Shown: in pieces, positions 7,765 to 16,932 of the stretch
How the letters are laid out: each line of letters starts with the position of its first letter
How positions within the stretch are numbered: the first letter of the stretch is position 1
NCBI GenBank assembly: GCA_022786605.1
Contig: JALFWW010000008.1
Location: forward strand, 1 to 64,000
Source: Clostridia bacterium
GTDB lineage: Bacteria; Bacillota; Clostridia; Lachnospirales; Anaerotignaceae
Length of the DNA: 64,000 nucleotides
Direction of reading: 5' to 3'
The notes under the pieces: model-generated
Seen by the model: only the letters and a program-made list of their open reading frames with translations
The model's database searches: none
What the model was told of the DNA's origin: nothing
Translations under genes and position numbers: made by a program

Positions 7765-9444
7765 GTGAGTGTTACAAAATTAAACGGTCTGCGTTTGCAG
7801 AGAATGATCGTAGCAGGCGCAAATGAACTGCATGCAAATAAGCGGGCTGTGGATGCAATGAATGTATTCCCTGTGCCTGATGGCGATACAGGAACCAATA
7901 TGTCTTTGACCATGCTGGCAGCAGCCAGAGAAACAGAAAAAGGTGATGCCCTGCGGGTGGATGAAGTGACAAAACGCGCTTCCGGCGGTGCCCTGCGCGG
8001 TGCCAGAGGGAACTCCGGCGTTATCACATCTCAGATTCTCCGTGGCTTTGCCAAGGGTCTGGAAGGTCTGGAAGAAGCTGGGGTAAAAGAACTGACCGCA
8101 GCTATGGAACAGGGCGTAAAAACTGCGTATAAAGCGGTTATGAAGCCCAAAGAAGGTACTATTTTGACTGTGGCAAGAGCATGTGCCGAAGCGGCAGTGG
8201 CAGAAGCGGAAAAAACAGACGATATTGAAGTCTTTTTGAAAGCGGTTCTGGAACATGCTCATGATGTGCTGAACCAGACACCAGATATGCTGCCTGTGCT
8301 GAAAGAAGCGGGCGTTGTAGACGCGGGTGGTCGTGGTCTGCTGTATATTCTGGAAGGGGCTTTGAAACATATCAATTCCGAAGAAGCGCTGAAAGTGGCA
8401 GAACCTACCCAGCAGACCGCAAAAGAATATGCGGCACTGGCATCCGTGGATAATGAAAGCATTACTTTTGGATACTGTACAGAATTTTTCATCAATGTGA
8501 AAAAACCCGATGATGCAACTGTGCAGCAGCTGAAATCTTATCTGGGAACCATTGGGGATTCCATTGTTTGCGTCAGCGATGATGAGATCATCAAGATTCA
8601 CGTTCACACAGACCATCCCGGTCTGGCGTTGGAAAAAGCTTTGACCATTGGCAGCCTCAGTGGACTGAAAATTGATAATATGCGGGAACAGCATAACAAT
8701 ATCATTGACTTTACCGCTTCTGAAAAGAAAACACCGGTGGAACAGGCGCGGACAGCGCAACCTGTGCAGGAAGAACGTCCCAAAAAGGACGTTGGCTTTG
8801 TTTCCATTTCCGCAGGCAGTGGTTTGACAGCTATCTTCCATAACTTGGGGGTGGATGAAGTCATTGAAGGGGGACAGACCATGAACCCCTCTACAGAAGA
8901 TATTCTCAACGCGGTGGATAAGATCAATGCGGATCACATCTTTATCCTGCCAAACAACAAAAATATCATTTTGGCAGCGGAACAGGCGGCGAAATTGTCT
9001 GAGGACAAAAAACTGTATGTGATCCCTACAAAGTCTGTTCCTCAGGGCATCAGCGCTATGTTCTGTTACGAAGAAGGGGCAGACCCGAAAGAAATGGCAA
9101 AAGCCATGAACGAAGCCATTACCGCAGTGGCAACTGCAACGGTGACTTATGCTGTCAGAGAAACCACTATTGGTGATAAGGAAATCCATGAAGGCGATAT
9201 TCTGGGCATGCTCAATGACGCCATTGCTGTTGTGGGCAAGGATATTACGGAAAGCACCAAAGAACTGCTGGCAGAAGCTGTGACAGACGAAAGTGAAATG
9301 ATCAGCGTTTATTATGGCGCGGATGTGACAGAAGAAGAAGCGGAAGATTTGGCGGCATATATCGAAGAAACATATCCCGACTGCGAAGTGGAACTGCAGA
9401 TGGGCGGACAGCCGCTGTATTACTATATCATTTCTGTGGAATAA
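7765..9444 (+). CDS. fakA: DAK2 domain fatty acid kinase subunit A (YloV/FakA)
   Basis: This 559-aa protein has an N-terminal DAK2/DhaL domain with the Mg-ATP motif 'MNVFPVPDGDTGTNM' near residue 32, and glycine-rich 'SGGALRGARGNSGV'. The middle domain has 'IKIHVHTDHPG', and the C-terminal domain is of EDD type. The family phosphorylates fatty acids carried by FakB, feeding PlsX/PlsY lipid synthesis; plsX lies elsewhere in this window (22.5 kb). The start is GTG at 7765, nine bases after GGAGG. It shares a transcript with the Asp23 gene. No fakB is seen next to it. Confidence 0.9.
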   Translation: MSVTKLNGLRLQRMIVAGANELHANKRAVDAMNVFPVPDGDTGTNMSLTMLAAARETEKGDALRVDEVTKRASGGALRGARGNSGVITSQILRGFAKGLEGLEEAGVKELTAAMEQGVKTAYKAVMKPKEGTILTVARACAEAAVAEAEKTDDIEVFLKAVLEHAHDVLNQTPDMLPVLKEAGVVDAGGRGLLYILEGALKHINSEEALKVAEPTQQTAKEYAALASVDNESITFGYCTEFFINVKKPDDATVQQLKSYLGTIGDSIVCVSDDEIIKIHVHTDHPGLALEKALTIGSLSGLKIDNMREQHNNIIDFTASEKKTPVEQARTAQPVQEERPKKDVGFVSISAGSGLTAIFHNLGVDEVIEGGQTMNPSTEDILNAVDKINADHIFILPNNKNIILAAEQAAKLSEDKKLYVIPTKSVPQGISAMFCYEEGADPKEMAKAMNEAITAVATATVTYAVRETTIGDKEIHEGDILGMLNDAIAVVGKDITESTKELLAEAVTDESEMISVYYGADVTEEEAEDLAAYIEETYPDCEVELQMGGQPLYYYIISVE

Positions 9445-9469
9445 AACAGACAGATAGAAGGCGTTAGGG

Positions 9470-9632
9470 GCATCTTCATAAGAAAACAAAGAAAGCCAAA
9501 ATCCTTATGATTACAAAGGATTTTGACTTTCTTATTTTATGAAGACTTTATTTGTTATGTTTTCTTATGAAGAAAGCTGTCGCAATTCCCCTTAAGAAAT
9601 CAGGGAAAAGGAAAATCAATGTTTTCTTAAGG
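9470..9632. repeat. Palindromic intergenic repeat, copy A
   Basis: The element begins with a 24-nt block (9470-9493) whose exact reverse complement occurs at 21438-21461. Inside, TCTTCATAAGAAAAC (9473-9487) is mirrored by GTTTTCTTATGAAGA (9559-9573) around a hairpin (AAAATCC...GGATTTT). A second inverted pair spans 9582-9632 (TTCCCCTTAAGAAA against GTTTTCTTAAGGGAA). The outer ends share the pattern GCA-CTT-TAAGAAAAC, like short terminal inverted repeats. It lies between fakA and recG and its inner hairpin probably ends the fakA transcript. Confidence 0.7.
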
Positions 9633-9683
9633 GAAAGTTGCTTTGATATCCAACGCCTTTTTCTTGCGAAAGGAAGTGAGGGC

Positions 9684-11726
9684 ATGGAGCGGACAAGCCC
9701 CATTACGGAACTGAAAAACGTAGGTGAACAGCGAGCGAAAAAACTCCATCGTATGGGCATTGAAACCATTGGAGATTTGCTGGAACATTACCCCAGAGAT
9801 TATAAAGACCGAAGCCGTCTGACAAAAATCGCGGATTTATCCGAAACAGACGAAAATACCTTTCTGGCACGGGTGAAAGGAGAAGGGCAGACGGGACGGA
9901 GAGGCAGACTGACCTTCACCCGTCTGCAGGTCTTTGATGATACGGATGAAATCACACTCCTGTGGTATAACCAGCCTTATATGAAAACAGCGCTGAAATC
10001 CGGAGAAGTTTATCTGTTTACAGGCAGGATGCAGAAAAAATATAACCGACGGGAAATTGTGTCACCGGAATATGAATCCATCAAAGACAATTTCGCCGGC
10101 GGACGTATCGTGCCTGTCTATCCTTCTGTAGACGGCATTTCCCAGAAAATGCTCCGCAGTTACTTGGAGGAAGCCTTAAAACAGGTCAGCGGCACATTAA
10201 TGGAAGAACTGCCTTTGTGGATACGGAAAAAATACCATCTGGCGGAAAAGAATTTTGCTCAGACCAACATCCATTTCCCGCGTACAGAAGAAGCCTTTTA
10301 CGATGCCCGCCGCCGTTTGGTGTTTGAGGAGTTTTTCCTGCTCCAGACAGCCCTTTTTTCCTTGCGGGAAGAACTTTTGGGCAGAGGAAGCGGCATCGTT
10401 ATGGAACATCCAGAAGTCATGGATGAATTCCAGAAAAGCCTGCCATTTTCCATGACAAATGCCCAGAAAAAAGTATTGTCGGAAATCGCTGCCGATATGA
10501 CCAGCGGCAAAATCATGAGCCGGCTGGTGCAAGGGGATGTAGGCAGCGGGAAAACGGCTGTTGCCATGGCGGCTGCTTACTGGGCAATCGAAAACGGATA
10601 TCAGGCAGTGCTCATGGCGCCTACGGAAGTTCTTGCAGAACAGCATGGAAAATCTTTTACAGAATTGTTTGCCCCTTTGGGCGTTGAAGTGGCTTTGCTC
10701 ACAGGCAGTATGAAAGCCAAAGAAAAACGGGAAGCACTGGCAAAAATTGCAGACGGTACAGCCAAAATGATTGTGGGTACCCATGCAGTCATTCAAAAAG
10801 GTGTGGAATACCATAAAATCGGTCTGGTCATTACTGACGAACAGCATCGTTTCGGTGTGCGCCAGAGAAGCATGCTGGCGGAAAAAGGGGAAAATCCCCA
10901 TGTCCTTGTCATGACAGCCACACCCATTCCCCGTACATTAGCGCTGATCCTTTATGGAGATTTGGATATTTCTATCATCGACGAACTGCCCCCCGGCAGA
11001 CAGCAGATTGACACCATTGGCGTCAATACCTCTTACCGACAGCGGATTTATGCCTTTTTGGGCAAAGAAGCGGCGGCAGGCAGACAGGCTTATGTGATCT
11101 GTCCCATGATTGAAGAAAATGAAAAAATGGAAGTGGAAAATGTTCTGGATTATACAGAAAAGCTGAAAGCGGCTCTGCCGGAATGTAAAATCGCCTGTGT
11201 CCATGGGAAAATGAAAGGGTTAGAAAAACAGGAAATCATGGACCATTTTGCCGCAGGGGATACGGATATTCTTGTTTCCACAACGGTTATCGAGGTAGGC
11301 ATCAACGTGCCAAACGCTACCGTTATGCTCATCGAGAACAGTGAGCGTTTTGGTTTGGCACAGCTGCACCAGCTTCGTGGACGTGTAGGCCGTGGCTCTG
11401 AAAAATCTTACTGTATTTTGGTCAGTGACGCCAAAACAAAAATCGCCGTGGAGCGTATGCAGACTATGACAAAGACCACAGACGGCTTTGTCATTTCTGA
11501 AATGGATTTGAAGCTGAGAGGTCCCGGCGAGTTTTTCGGCACCAGACAACACGGTCTGCCGGAACTGAAAATTGCCAATCTGTATCGTGATATGGCAATT
11601 CTCAAGGAAGCCCAGCAGGCGGCAGGGGATTTGCTGCGGAAAGACCCTCAGTTGGAGCAGGAAGAAAACGCCCATCTCAAATGCAGACTTTCCGCTTGGT
11701 TTGAAGGGAAAAGTTTGGATATGTAA
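9684..11726 (+). CDS. recG: ATP-dependent DNA helicase RecG
   Basis: This 680-aa protein has the usual RecG length and order: a wedge/OB domain (about 1-240), then a superfamily 2 helicase core. Walker A is 'GDVGSGKTAVA', the Walker B variant is DEQH in 'ITDEQHRFGVRQR', motif III is 'MTATPIPRTLAL', and motif VI is 'QLRGRVGRG'. RecG remodels stalled forks and Holliday junctions. An open frame extends 44 codons upstream into the repeat at 9470-9632. I place the start at the ATG at 9684, after AAAGGAAG, where homology to the RecG N-terminus (ITELKNVG) begins. Confidence 0.95.
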   Translation: MERTSPITELKNVGEQRAKKLHRMGIETIGDLLEHYPRDYKDRSRLTKIADLSETDENTFLARVKGEGQTGRRGRLTFTRLQVFDDTDEITLLWYNQPYMKTALKSGEVYLFTGRMQKKYNRREIVSPEYESIKDNFAGGRIVPVYPSVDGISQKMLRSYLEEALKQVSGTLMEELPLWIRKKYHLAEKNFAQTNIHFPRTEEAFYDARRRLVFEEFFLLQTALFSLREELLGRGSGIVMEHPEVMDEFQKSLPFSMTNAQKKVLSEIAADMTSGKIMSRLVQGDVGSGKTAVAMAAAYWAIENGYQAVLMAPTEVLAEQHGKSFTELFAPLGVEVALLTGSMKAKEKREALAKIADGTAKMIVGTHAVIQKGVEYHKIGLVITDEQHRFGVRQRSMLAEKGENPHVLVMTATPIPRTLALILYGDLDISIIDELPPGRQQIDTIGVNTSYRQRIYAFLGKEAAAGRQAYVICPMIEENEKMEVENVLDYTEKLKAALPECKIACVHGKMKGLEKQEIMDHFAAGDTDILVSTTVIEVGINVPNATVMLIENSERFGLAQLHQLRGRVGRGSEKSYCILVSDAKTKIAVERMQTMTKTTDGFVISEMDLKLRGPGEFFGTRQHGLPELKIANLYRDMAILKEAQQAAGDLLRKDPQLEQEENAHLKCRLSAWFEGKSLDM

Positions 11727-11737
11727 GCAGTTTTTTA

Positions 11738-11766
11738 TTGTATTTTCAATACTTTTTTGTTATACT
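11738..11766 (+). promoter_or_regulatory. Promoter of rsmD-coaD
   Basis: TTGTAT (11738-11743), a 17-nt gap, then TATACT (11761-11766). It lies between the recG stop and the rsmD ribosome site. Confidence 0.7.
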
Positions 11767-11807
11767 ATGGCTGTATGTAAAAAAATCGGTCTGAAAGGTG
11801 AGAAAGT

Positions 11808-12368
11808 ATGCGTGTCATCGCCGGTGCCGCAAAAGGGCATAAACTGCAAACCATTGAGGGACTCAATACTCGTCCCACAACGGACAGAATCAAAGAAACA
11901 TTGTTTAATATCATTGCCTTTGATCTGCCGGAGTCCAGATTTTTGGATTTGTTTTCGGGCAGTGGCGCCATTGGCATCGAGGCTTTGAGCCGGGGCGCGG
12001 ATACGGCGGTTTTTGTGGAACAGGCGGCAGAGTGTCAGAAAGTCATTGCGGAAAATCTGACACATACCAAACTCATGGAACGGGCGCGTCTGATCAAAAG
12101 CGATGTGCTGACAGGACTTGCACAGCTGTCGGCAGAGAAGGCAACCTTTGATATTATTTTTATGGACCCGCCCTATGCGGCAGGTCTGGCAGAACCCACA
12201 CTGGAAAAAATCGTTTCCGGCGGGCTTCTGGCGCCGGAAGGCATGGTCATTGTAGAACGCAGTGCCCAGATACCTTTGGCACCCATCAAAGGTCTGTATG
12301 TAGACCGTGAAAAAAACTACAAGACGACAGTCATTACTTTTCTGCGTCCGGAGGAATCAGCAACATGA
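11808..12368 (+). CDS. rsmD: 16S rRNA (guanine966-N2)-methyltransferase RsmD
   Basis: This 186-aa Rossmann-fold methyltransferase starts 'MRVIAGAAKGHKL', typical of RsmD. It has the SAM-binding 'FLDLFSGSGAIGIEALSRG' and the catalytic N6/N2-methyltransferase motif DPPY in 'FMDPPYAAG'. It modifies G966 of 16S rRNA in the 30S subunit. Its stop overlaps the start of coaD (ATGA), the standard rsmD-coaD pair. Confidence 0.95.
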   Translation: MRVIAGAAKGHKLQTIEGLNTRPTTDRIKETLFNIIAFDLPESRFLDLFSGSGAIGIEALSRGADTAVFVEQAAECQKVIAENLTHTKLMERARLIKSDVLTGLAQLSAEKATFDIIFMDPPYAAGLAEPTLEKIVSGGLLAPEGMVIVERSAQIPLAPIKGLYVDREKNYKTTVITFLRPEESAT

Positions 12369-12844
12369 GAAAAGCAATCTATGCCGGCAGTTTTGACCCG
12401 GTGACACTGGGACACTTGGACATCATCGAACGTGCGTCCAAACTCTTTGACTGCTTGGTGGTGGCGGTTTTGGAAAACCCCAATAAACATTCTTTGTTCA
12501 CTGTGGAAGAACGTAAAGTACATTTGGAAATGGTGACAAAGCATCTGGAAAATGTGGAAGTTGCCTCTTTTCGGGGACTTCTGGCAGACTTCGCGGTAGA
12601 GATCGGCGCTACCGTCGCTGTCCGCGGTCTGCGCAATGCCATTGACTTTGCGGCGGAATACCAGATGTATTTGATCAATCGAAAACTTGGAAAAGATATC
12701 GAAACGATTTTCCTTGCGGCTGATGAGGAACATTTGTCCCTCAGTTCTACCAATGCCAAAGAGGTTGCCGTTTTCGGCGGAAACATTGACTTTATGGTGC
12801 CCAAGGAGATACAACCGTTTGTTATAGAAAAATATAAGAAGTGA
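12365..12844 (+). CDS. coaD: Pantetheine-phosphate adenylyltransferase
   Basis: This 159-aa nucleotidyltransferase converts 4'-phosphopantetheine and ATP to dephospho-CoA, the penultimate step of CoA synthesis. The first residues, 'AIYAGSFDPVTLGHLDIIER', contain the TxGH motif. The second signature, 'LSLSSTNAKEV', corresponds to the ISSTxxR region with Asn-Ala in place of the usual Leu/Val-Arg. The length is normal. It is coupled to rsmD by a 4-base overlap. Confidence 0.94.
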   Translation: MRKAIYAGSFDPVTLGHLDIIERASKLFDCLVVAVLENPNKHSLFTVEERKVHLEMVTKHLENVEVASFRGLLADFAVEIGATVAVRGLRNAIDFAAEYQMYLINRKLGKDIETIFLAADEEHLSLSSTNAKEVAVFGGNIDFMVPKEIQPFVIEKYKK

Positions 12845-12854
12845 GGGAACATCA

Positions 12855-13358
12855 ATGGATTCTGTATTACAATTATTGGATGAACTGGAAGAAATTATGG
12901 ACAGCAGCCGTGCCGTACCATTCAGCAATAAAGTGTCTGTAGATAAAGAAGAAATTTACGACATCATCAGCGAAATTCGTATGAAACTGCCCAATGAACT
13001 GAAACAGTCCAAATGGGTCATCGAAGAACGCAATAAAATCCTCATCGACGCGCAGAAAGAAGCGGACGAAATCGTGAAAAACGCGGAAGAACGTCTGGTG
13101 CGTATGATCGATGACAACGAAGTGACCAAAAAGGCTTATGACCAGGCTGCAAACATCATCGAATCCGCAAAGAAAACAGCAAAAGAAATGCGTCTGGGCG
13201 CTATGGAATATTCCGAAAGCGTGCTGAGCGATGCGGAAAACAAGCTGAAAGAACTGAAAGCAGTTGTTTACAGCGAAAGCATGAAGACAGACGATTACTT
13301 CGCACAGACTCTGAATGTACTGGGTGAAAACATTCAGGAACTGCGCATGAGCAAATAA
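12855..13358 (+). CDS. Conserved coiled-coil protein of the coaD-ylbJ region
   Basis: This 167-aa protein is rich in charged residues, with a long predicted coiled coil from about residue 45 to 140. It includes a 'AQKEADEIVKNAEERL' stretch like those in ATPase stalk or DivIVA-like proteins. Proteins of this type commonly sit after coaD in Clostridia, where they are annotated only as ATPase-like or hypothetical; function is unknown. It is the last gene of the rsmD-coaD transcript. Its stop lies one base from the stop of the converging ylbJ, leaving no room for a separate terminator. Confidence 0.75.
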   Translation: MDSVLQLLDELEEIMDSSRAVPFSNKVSVDKEEIYDIISEIRMKLPNELKQSKWVIEERNKILIDAQKEADEIVKNAEERLVRMIDDNEVTKKAYDQAANIIESAKKTAKEMRLGAMEYSESVLSDAENKLKELKAVVYSESMKTDDYFAQTLNVLGENIQELRMSK

Positions 13359-13359
13359 T

Positions 13360-14442
13360 TTACTTTTGTCTTTCCAATAATAGACTGCACAGCAGGAGAA
13401 TAGATAAAAGTCCATAAAGTGTCGGAAAAGCAGTTGCCGTATGTGTGGAAAATACGGGAACTGCTTTTTGTGCTTGTGTTTCTGCCATGGAGTAGAAACA
13501 TTGGAAAATCAGCACGGAAAAGAACGCCTGTCGTATTTTGGCAGATAATAGGGAAAAAGGGCTGATGGGTACATTCCGCAGAACCCCTAAAATCTGTCCG
13601 AAAATGGAAAAACCGCCGAAAGACAGCAGAAAAACAGCAGCCGATGCCCGCAGACGCAGACTATCAGGGGAAAGGGAGATACCATGGATGCCCTTTGTCA
13701 TTTCCAGAAGACCACCGGAAAATGCCTGCAAAAATTCCGGAGAAACAGGCAGAAAAGAAAGGGCTTTGGAAAGCAGGGCAAAAAAGCCAGCTTGGGCAAG
13801 TCCCTCCTGCAAAACACAAAAGCATACCAGAAAGCCGCCGATTTGCGCCGAAGTCAAAAGGGCGTCTTTTACAGCTGAGGAAAAGAGCAGAGAGAAAGGC
13901 TCTTTTTTTTGTGCCGGAAAAATAGGTGTTTGATAGTTGGAATCTGTTGGAATGGAGCGATAGGAAATGCCCGTCAATATGGTTCCCACAAAGAGCGCCA
14001 GCAGCATAGCATAACCCAATGCTGGACTGCCGAAAAAAGTCGTACCAGCCGTACCCAATACAAACAAGGGTCCAGGGGCATTGCAGAACAACAGGACTTT
14101 TCGCGCTTCTGATAAGGAAATTCGCCGCTGTTCATATAGCTGCGCCACAGTGTTTGCGCCAGCAGGATAGCCGGAAAGGAGACCTGCCGCAAGAGGAAAG
14201 GCGCAGATGCCGGAAAGGCAGAAAAGGGGTTTTGTCAGTGGCACACAAAGTTTCCCTAGTTTTTCCGCCGCTCCCATCCGCAGCAAAATCCCGATGGCAG
14301 TCAGAAAAGGAAAAAGGGAAGGCAGAACACTGGAAAACCACAGAGAAAAGGCTCCGGCAGCGGCTTCTGTCAAAGCGGCAGGATACCGCAAAAGGGCAAA
14401 TATAAAAAAACAGACACAGACGGTCAGCAGGCGTGAAATCAT
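13360..14442 (-). CDS. ylbJ: Sporulation integral membrane protein YlbJ
   Basis: This 360-aa polytopic protein has about eight hydrophobic segments and a nucleoside-recognition (Gate-like) fold. The conserved 'AAGLLSGYPAGANTVAQLYE' and 'LLFCNAPGPLFVLGT' stretches are characteristic of YlbJ. In B. subtilis YlbJ is made in the mother cell under sigma-E and is needed for normal spore coat or cortex properties. It lies next to ylbM, as in Bacillus. Its ribosome site is AAAGGATG. It converges on the coiled-coil gene with a gap of only one base. Confidence 0.9.
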   Translation of the reverse strand: MISRLLTVCVCFFIFALLRYPAALTEAAAGAFSLWFSSVLPSLFPFLTAIGILLRMGAAEKLGKLCVPLTKPLFCLSGICAFPLAAGLLSGYPAGANTVAQLYEQRRISLSEARKVLLFCNAPGPLFVLGTAGTTFFGSPALGYAMLLALFVGTILTGISYRSIPTDSNYQTPIFPAQKKEPFSLLFSSAVKDALLTSAQIGGFLVCFCVLQEGLAQAGFFALLSKALSFLPVSPEFLQAFSGGLLEMTKGIHGISLSPDSLRLRASAAVFLLSFGGFSIFGQILGVLRNVPISPFSLLSAKIRQAFFSVLIFQCFYSMAETQAQKAVPVFSTHTATAFPTLYGLLSILLLCSLLLERQK

Positions 14443-14512
14443 AGGGATTCATCCTTTGCAATGCTTGTTGATACCAGTCTATGTCTGTTTTTTTGATTTC
14501 ATGTTTTTTGAT

Positions 14513-15739
14513 TTATACGATTGCCATGGGAGTGGTAAAATCCCTGTTTGGTCCACGGTAAAGAGGGTTTGGTGCTGCCAGTGCCTGTAAATCTGTTGCC
14601 AGTTTTTCCAGCGCCAACAGATGGAGCCCGTCTTCGTCCAGAATTTCTGGCGCTTTTTTCAGATTGGTCAGCACAGGGCATTTTGCCCGTTCTGTCAGTT
14701 CGCCCAAAATGTCCGCGTTGTCTTTCTGGAATCCCAAAACACGGATATATGGCAGATGGTTCTGACTCAGGAAATAATCCACTTCCTTTGCCCGAATATC
14801 CAATAGGATATGTACCAGAATTCGCTGTATTTTTGTGCGGGTATACCGTTTTGTTTTGATGTATTCGATGATGTCGTTCATGAAGAATTCGTTGTCAATG
14901 GCGCGAAGAATCCGGTTTTCCAGCCCTTCTGTCACTTCCAGAATGTCATGGATTTCTTCGGCGGAAGTGGTGCGCAGTTTATAATGGAGGGCACCTGCCA
15001 ACTCGTCCATGGATGCGGGAGCTGTTCCCAGAGAGATTTCTTTTGTCAGCAGGTCCACAATATTTTCCGGTACCTGCAAAAAGGCTTCTGTGGCATTTTC
15101 CTCCAGAATCCCTTTGCGGATGGCAGCGGCAGAAGCGAATTCTCCTGTCAAAGAAGGATCGTCGTACTGACTGCCTTTTCGGCGGATGGTGCAGGGTTCC
15201 ATGTTGCTGCCCAGCCTGTCTAAAGCTTTCAGATATTCCAGACCCAAAATGTGGTTTGGGCGGGAAATGATCTCACTGCTGATATGTGAAACAGTTTCCA
15301 GTGCCTGTGCTCTTGCTGCGGGATAGGACATGCCTTTATCCAGCCCTGCTTTCAACAGCCGCTGGAATTCCTCTGTTTCGTTTGTCATGATCTTTGCCGC
15401 TTCCTGCAGGGCTTTCAGATCGCCACTTTCGGAGCCAAAACAAAGGGCGTTTGTCATGCCTGTATCTTCCAGCACTTTCACACCGCCCATGGCAAAAATT
15501 TCCGCGTTTGCCGCCGCAAAAAGCACAGGCAGTTCCAGCACCATGTCAGCGCCGTTAAGAAGGGCGCATTTTGCCCTTGTCCATTTGTCGAAAAACGCCG
15601 GTTCCCCCCGCTGGACAAAACTGCCGCTCATGACCACCATGGCACGCTGACAGTCTGTGTGTGCCTTTGCTTTTTCCAAAATATATTGATGTCCCTTGTG
15701 AAAGGGATTGAATTCTGCAATGATTCCAACCGTTCGCAA
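14513..15739 (-). CDS. tmcAL: tRNA(Met) cytidine acetate ligase TmcAL (YlbM)
   Basis: This 408-aa protein begins with the HIGH-type nucleotidyltransferase motif 'GIIAEFNPFHKGHQYIL'. The family uses acetate and ATP to form N4-acetylcytidine at the wobble base of elongator tRNA-Met. Other visible family marks are 'VVMSGSFVQRGEPA' and 'IISRPNHILGLEYLKAL'. The length is typical. The start is TTG at 15739, eight bases after GGAG; no ATG gives a better alignment. It is probably in its own unit upstream of ylbJ. Confidence 0.92.
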   Translation of the reverse strand: MRTVGIIAEFNPFHKGHQYILEKAKAHTDCQRAMVVMSGSFVQRGEPAFFDKWTRAKCALLNGADMVLELPVLFAAANAEIFAMGGVKVLEDTGMTNALCFGSESGDLKALQEAAKIMTNETEEFQRLLKAGLDKGMSYPAARAQALETVSHISSEIISRPNHILGLEYLKALDRLGSNMEPCTIRRKGSQYDDPSLTGEFASAAAIRKGILEENATEAFLQVPENIVDLLTKEISLGTAPASMDELAGALHYKLRTTSAEEIHDILEVTEGLENRILRAIDNEFFMNDIIEYIKTKRYTRTKIQRILVHILLDIRAKEVDYFLSQNHLPYIRVLGFQKDNADILGELTERAKCPVLTNLKKAPEILDEDGLHLLALEKLATDLQALAAPNPLYRGPNRDFTTPMAIV

Positions 15740-15872
15740 TGGTATCGCTCCTTTCGCAAAATAGTTCTAAAAGCAGTATAACATATTTTTCAACAATTAT
15801 ATAATTTTTCTCTGGAAAATTTGGGGGAATCGGTCTATACTAAAATCAGAATATAGTAATGAGGATGATACC

Positions 15873-16919
15873 ATGGAGAGATTTGAAAAAAATCCGGATT
15901 TTCTGCAGGATCTGTTCGTAGAAGAAACATGGAAAAATATAGAGAGACTGGACAGTTTTATTGAAAGCAAATCAGGCACGGAACAGGTGGAGATCACAAA
16001 AGATGAAGTCAACAGACTTTTTCGTACCATGCACTCCATCAAGGGCTCTGCGTCAATGATGGGCTATCCGGCTTTTTCGGAAACAGCTCACAGCGCCGAA
16101 GACCTTTTTTCTTATTTGCGAGAGGAAGAACACCCGGCGGACAAAGACCTTTTGACCATATTGCAGCTGCTGCGTATGGTTTCCGGCTATATGAAGCGGG
16201 AACTGAGGCGTATGGAAACGGAGGATGAAGTGACAGACTTCGGCTGGGCTGTGGTACGGCGGATCAAGAATTTCCTTGCCCATGTGGACAGCGATAATGA
16301 ACCGGAAGGACCCAGTTATCAGATCGCCTATACCCGAAAAGGACGTCAGCTGATTCCTTACACGGATTTTTCCGCTTTGGTCGTCCAGATGGAACGTCTG
16401 GCAACAGTCATGGGACGAGCATTGGAAAAAGATTTCCTGCTGAAAGTTTCCGGAGCGGAAACGGAAGTGCCCAGAGATATTTACGACAAGATCACCATGG
16501 CAGTGATGCAGATGCTGAAAAACAGCATGGATCATGGTCTGGAAAAAACAGAAGACCGGGAAAAAATGGGGAAAACCCCTGTAGGGGAAATATCTTTGGA
16601 AATTCAGAAAACCACCCAGCAGGTTTTTGTGATTTTCCGAGATGATGGACGCGGCTTAGACCGCAAAGGAATTTTACAGGCGGCAAAGGCAAAAGGCTGG
16701 CTGAAAAAAGATGAAGAAGAATATGAAGATAACGAAGTATATGCTTTTTTGCTGAGACCCGGCTTTACCACAAAAAGCAGTGCCACCATGTTTTCTGGCA
16801 GAGGTGTGGGTCTGGATGTGGTTAATGCGGCAGTATCTGTGCTGGGGGGCAGTATCCGTATCGAAAGTAAGGAATACATGGGAACGACGTTCTTTATGGA
16901 ATTTCCGCTGATTCCCTAA
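15873..16919 (+). CDS. Minimal CheA-like histidine kinase (Hpt + HATPase, no CheW domain)
   Basis: This 348-aa protein starts with a histidine phosphotransfer domain, with phospho-acceptor His54 in 'TMHSIKGSASMMGY'. It then goes almost directly to a CheA-type ATPase: N box 'LKNSMDHGLE' (215-224), G1 'DDGRGLD' (257-263), and 'PGFTTKSSATMFSGRGVGLD' (296-315). Normal CheA proteins are about 650-700 aa. Here the CheY-binding P2, most of the P3 dimerisation domain, and the C-terminal CheW-like P5 are absent. It therefore should not dock to chemoreceptor arrays in the usual way. No cheW, cheY or receptor gene is nearby. It is followed within 13 bases by three small membrane zinc-ribbon genes, which may form one transcript. 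Confidence 0.8.
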   Translation: MERFEKNPDFLQDLFVEETWKNIERLDSFIESKSGTEQVEITKDEVNRLFRTMHSIKGSASMMGYPAFSETAHSAEDLFSYLREEEHPADKDLLTILQLLRMVSGYMKRELRRMETEDEVTDFGWAVVRRIKNFLAHVDSDNEPEGPSYQIAYTRKGRQLIPYTDFSALVVQMERLATVMGRALEKDFLLKVSGAETEVPRDIYDKITMAVMQMLKNSMDHGLEKTEDREKMGKTPVGEISLEIQKTTQQVFVIFRDDGRGLDRKGILQAAKAKGWLKKDEEEYEDNEVYAFLLRPGFTTKSSATMFSGRGVGLDVVNAAVSVLGGSIRIESKEYMGTTFFMEFPLIP

Positions 16920-16932
16920 GGGGGGAATGCTT

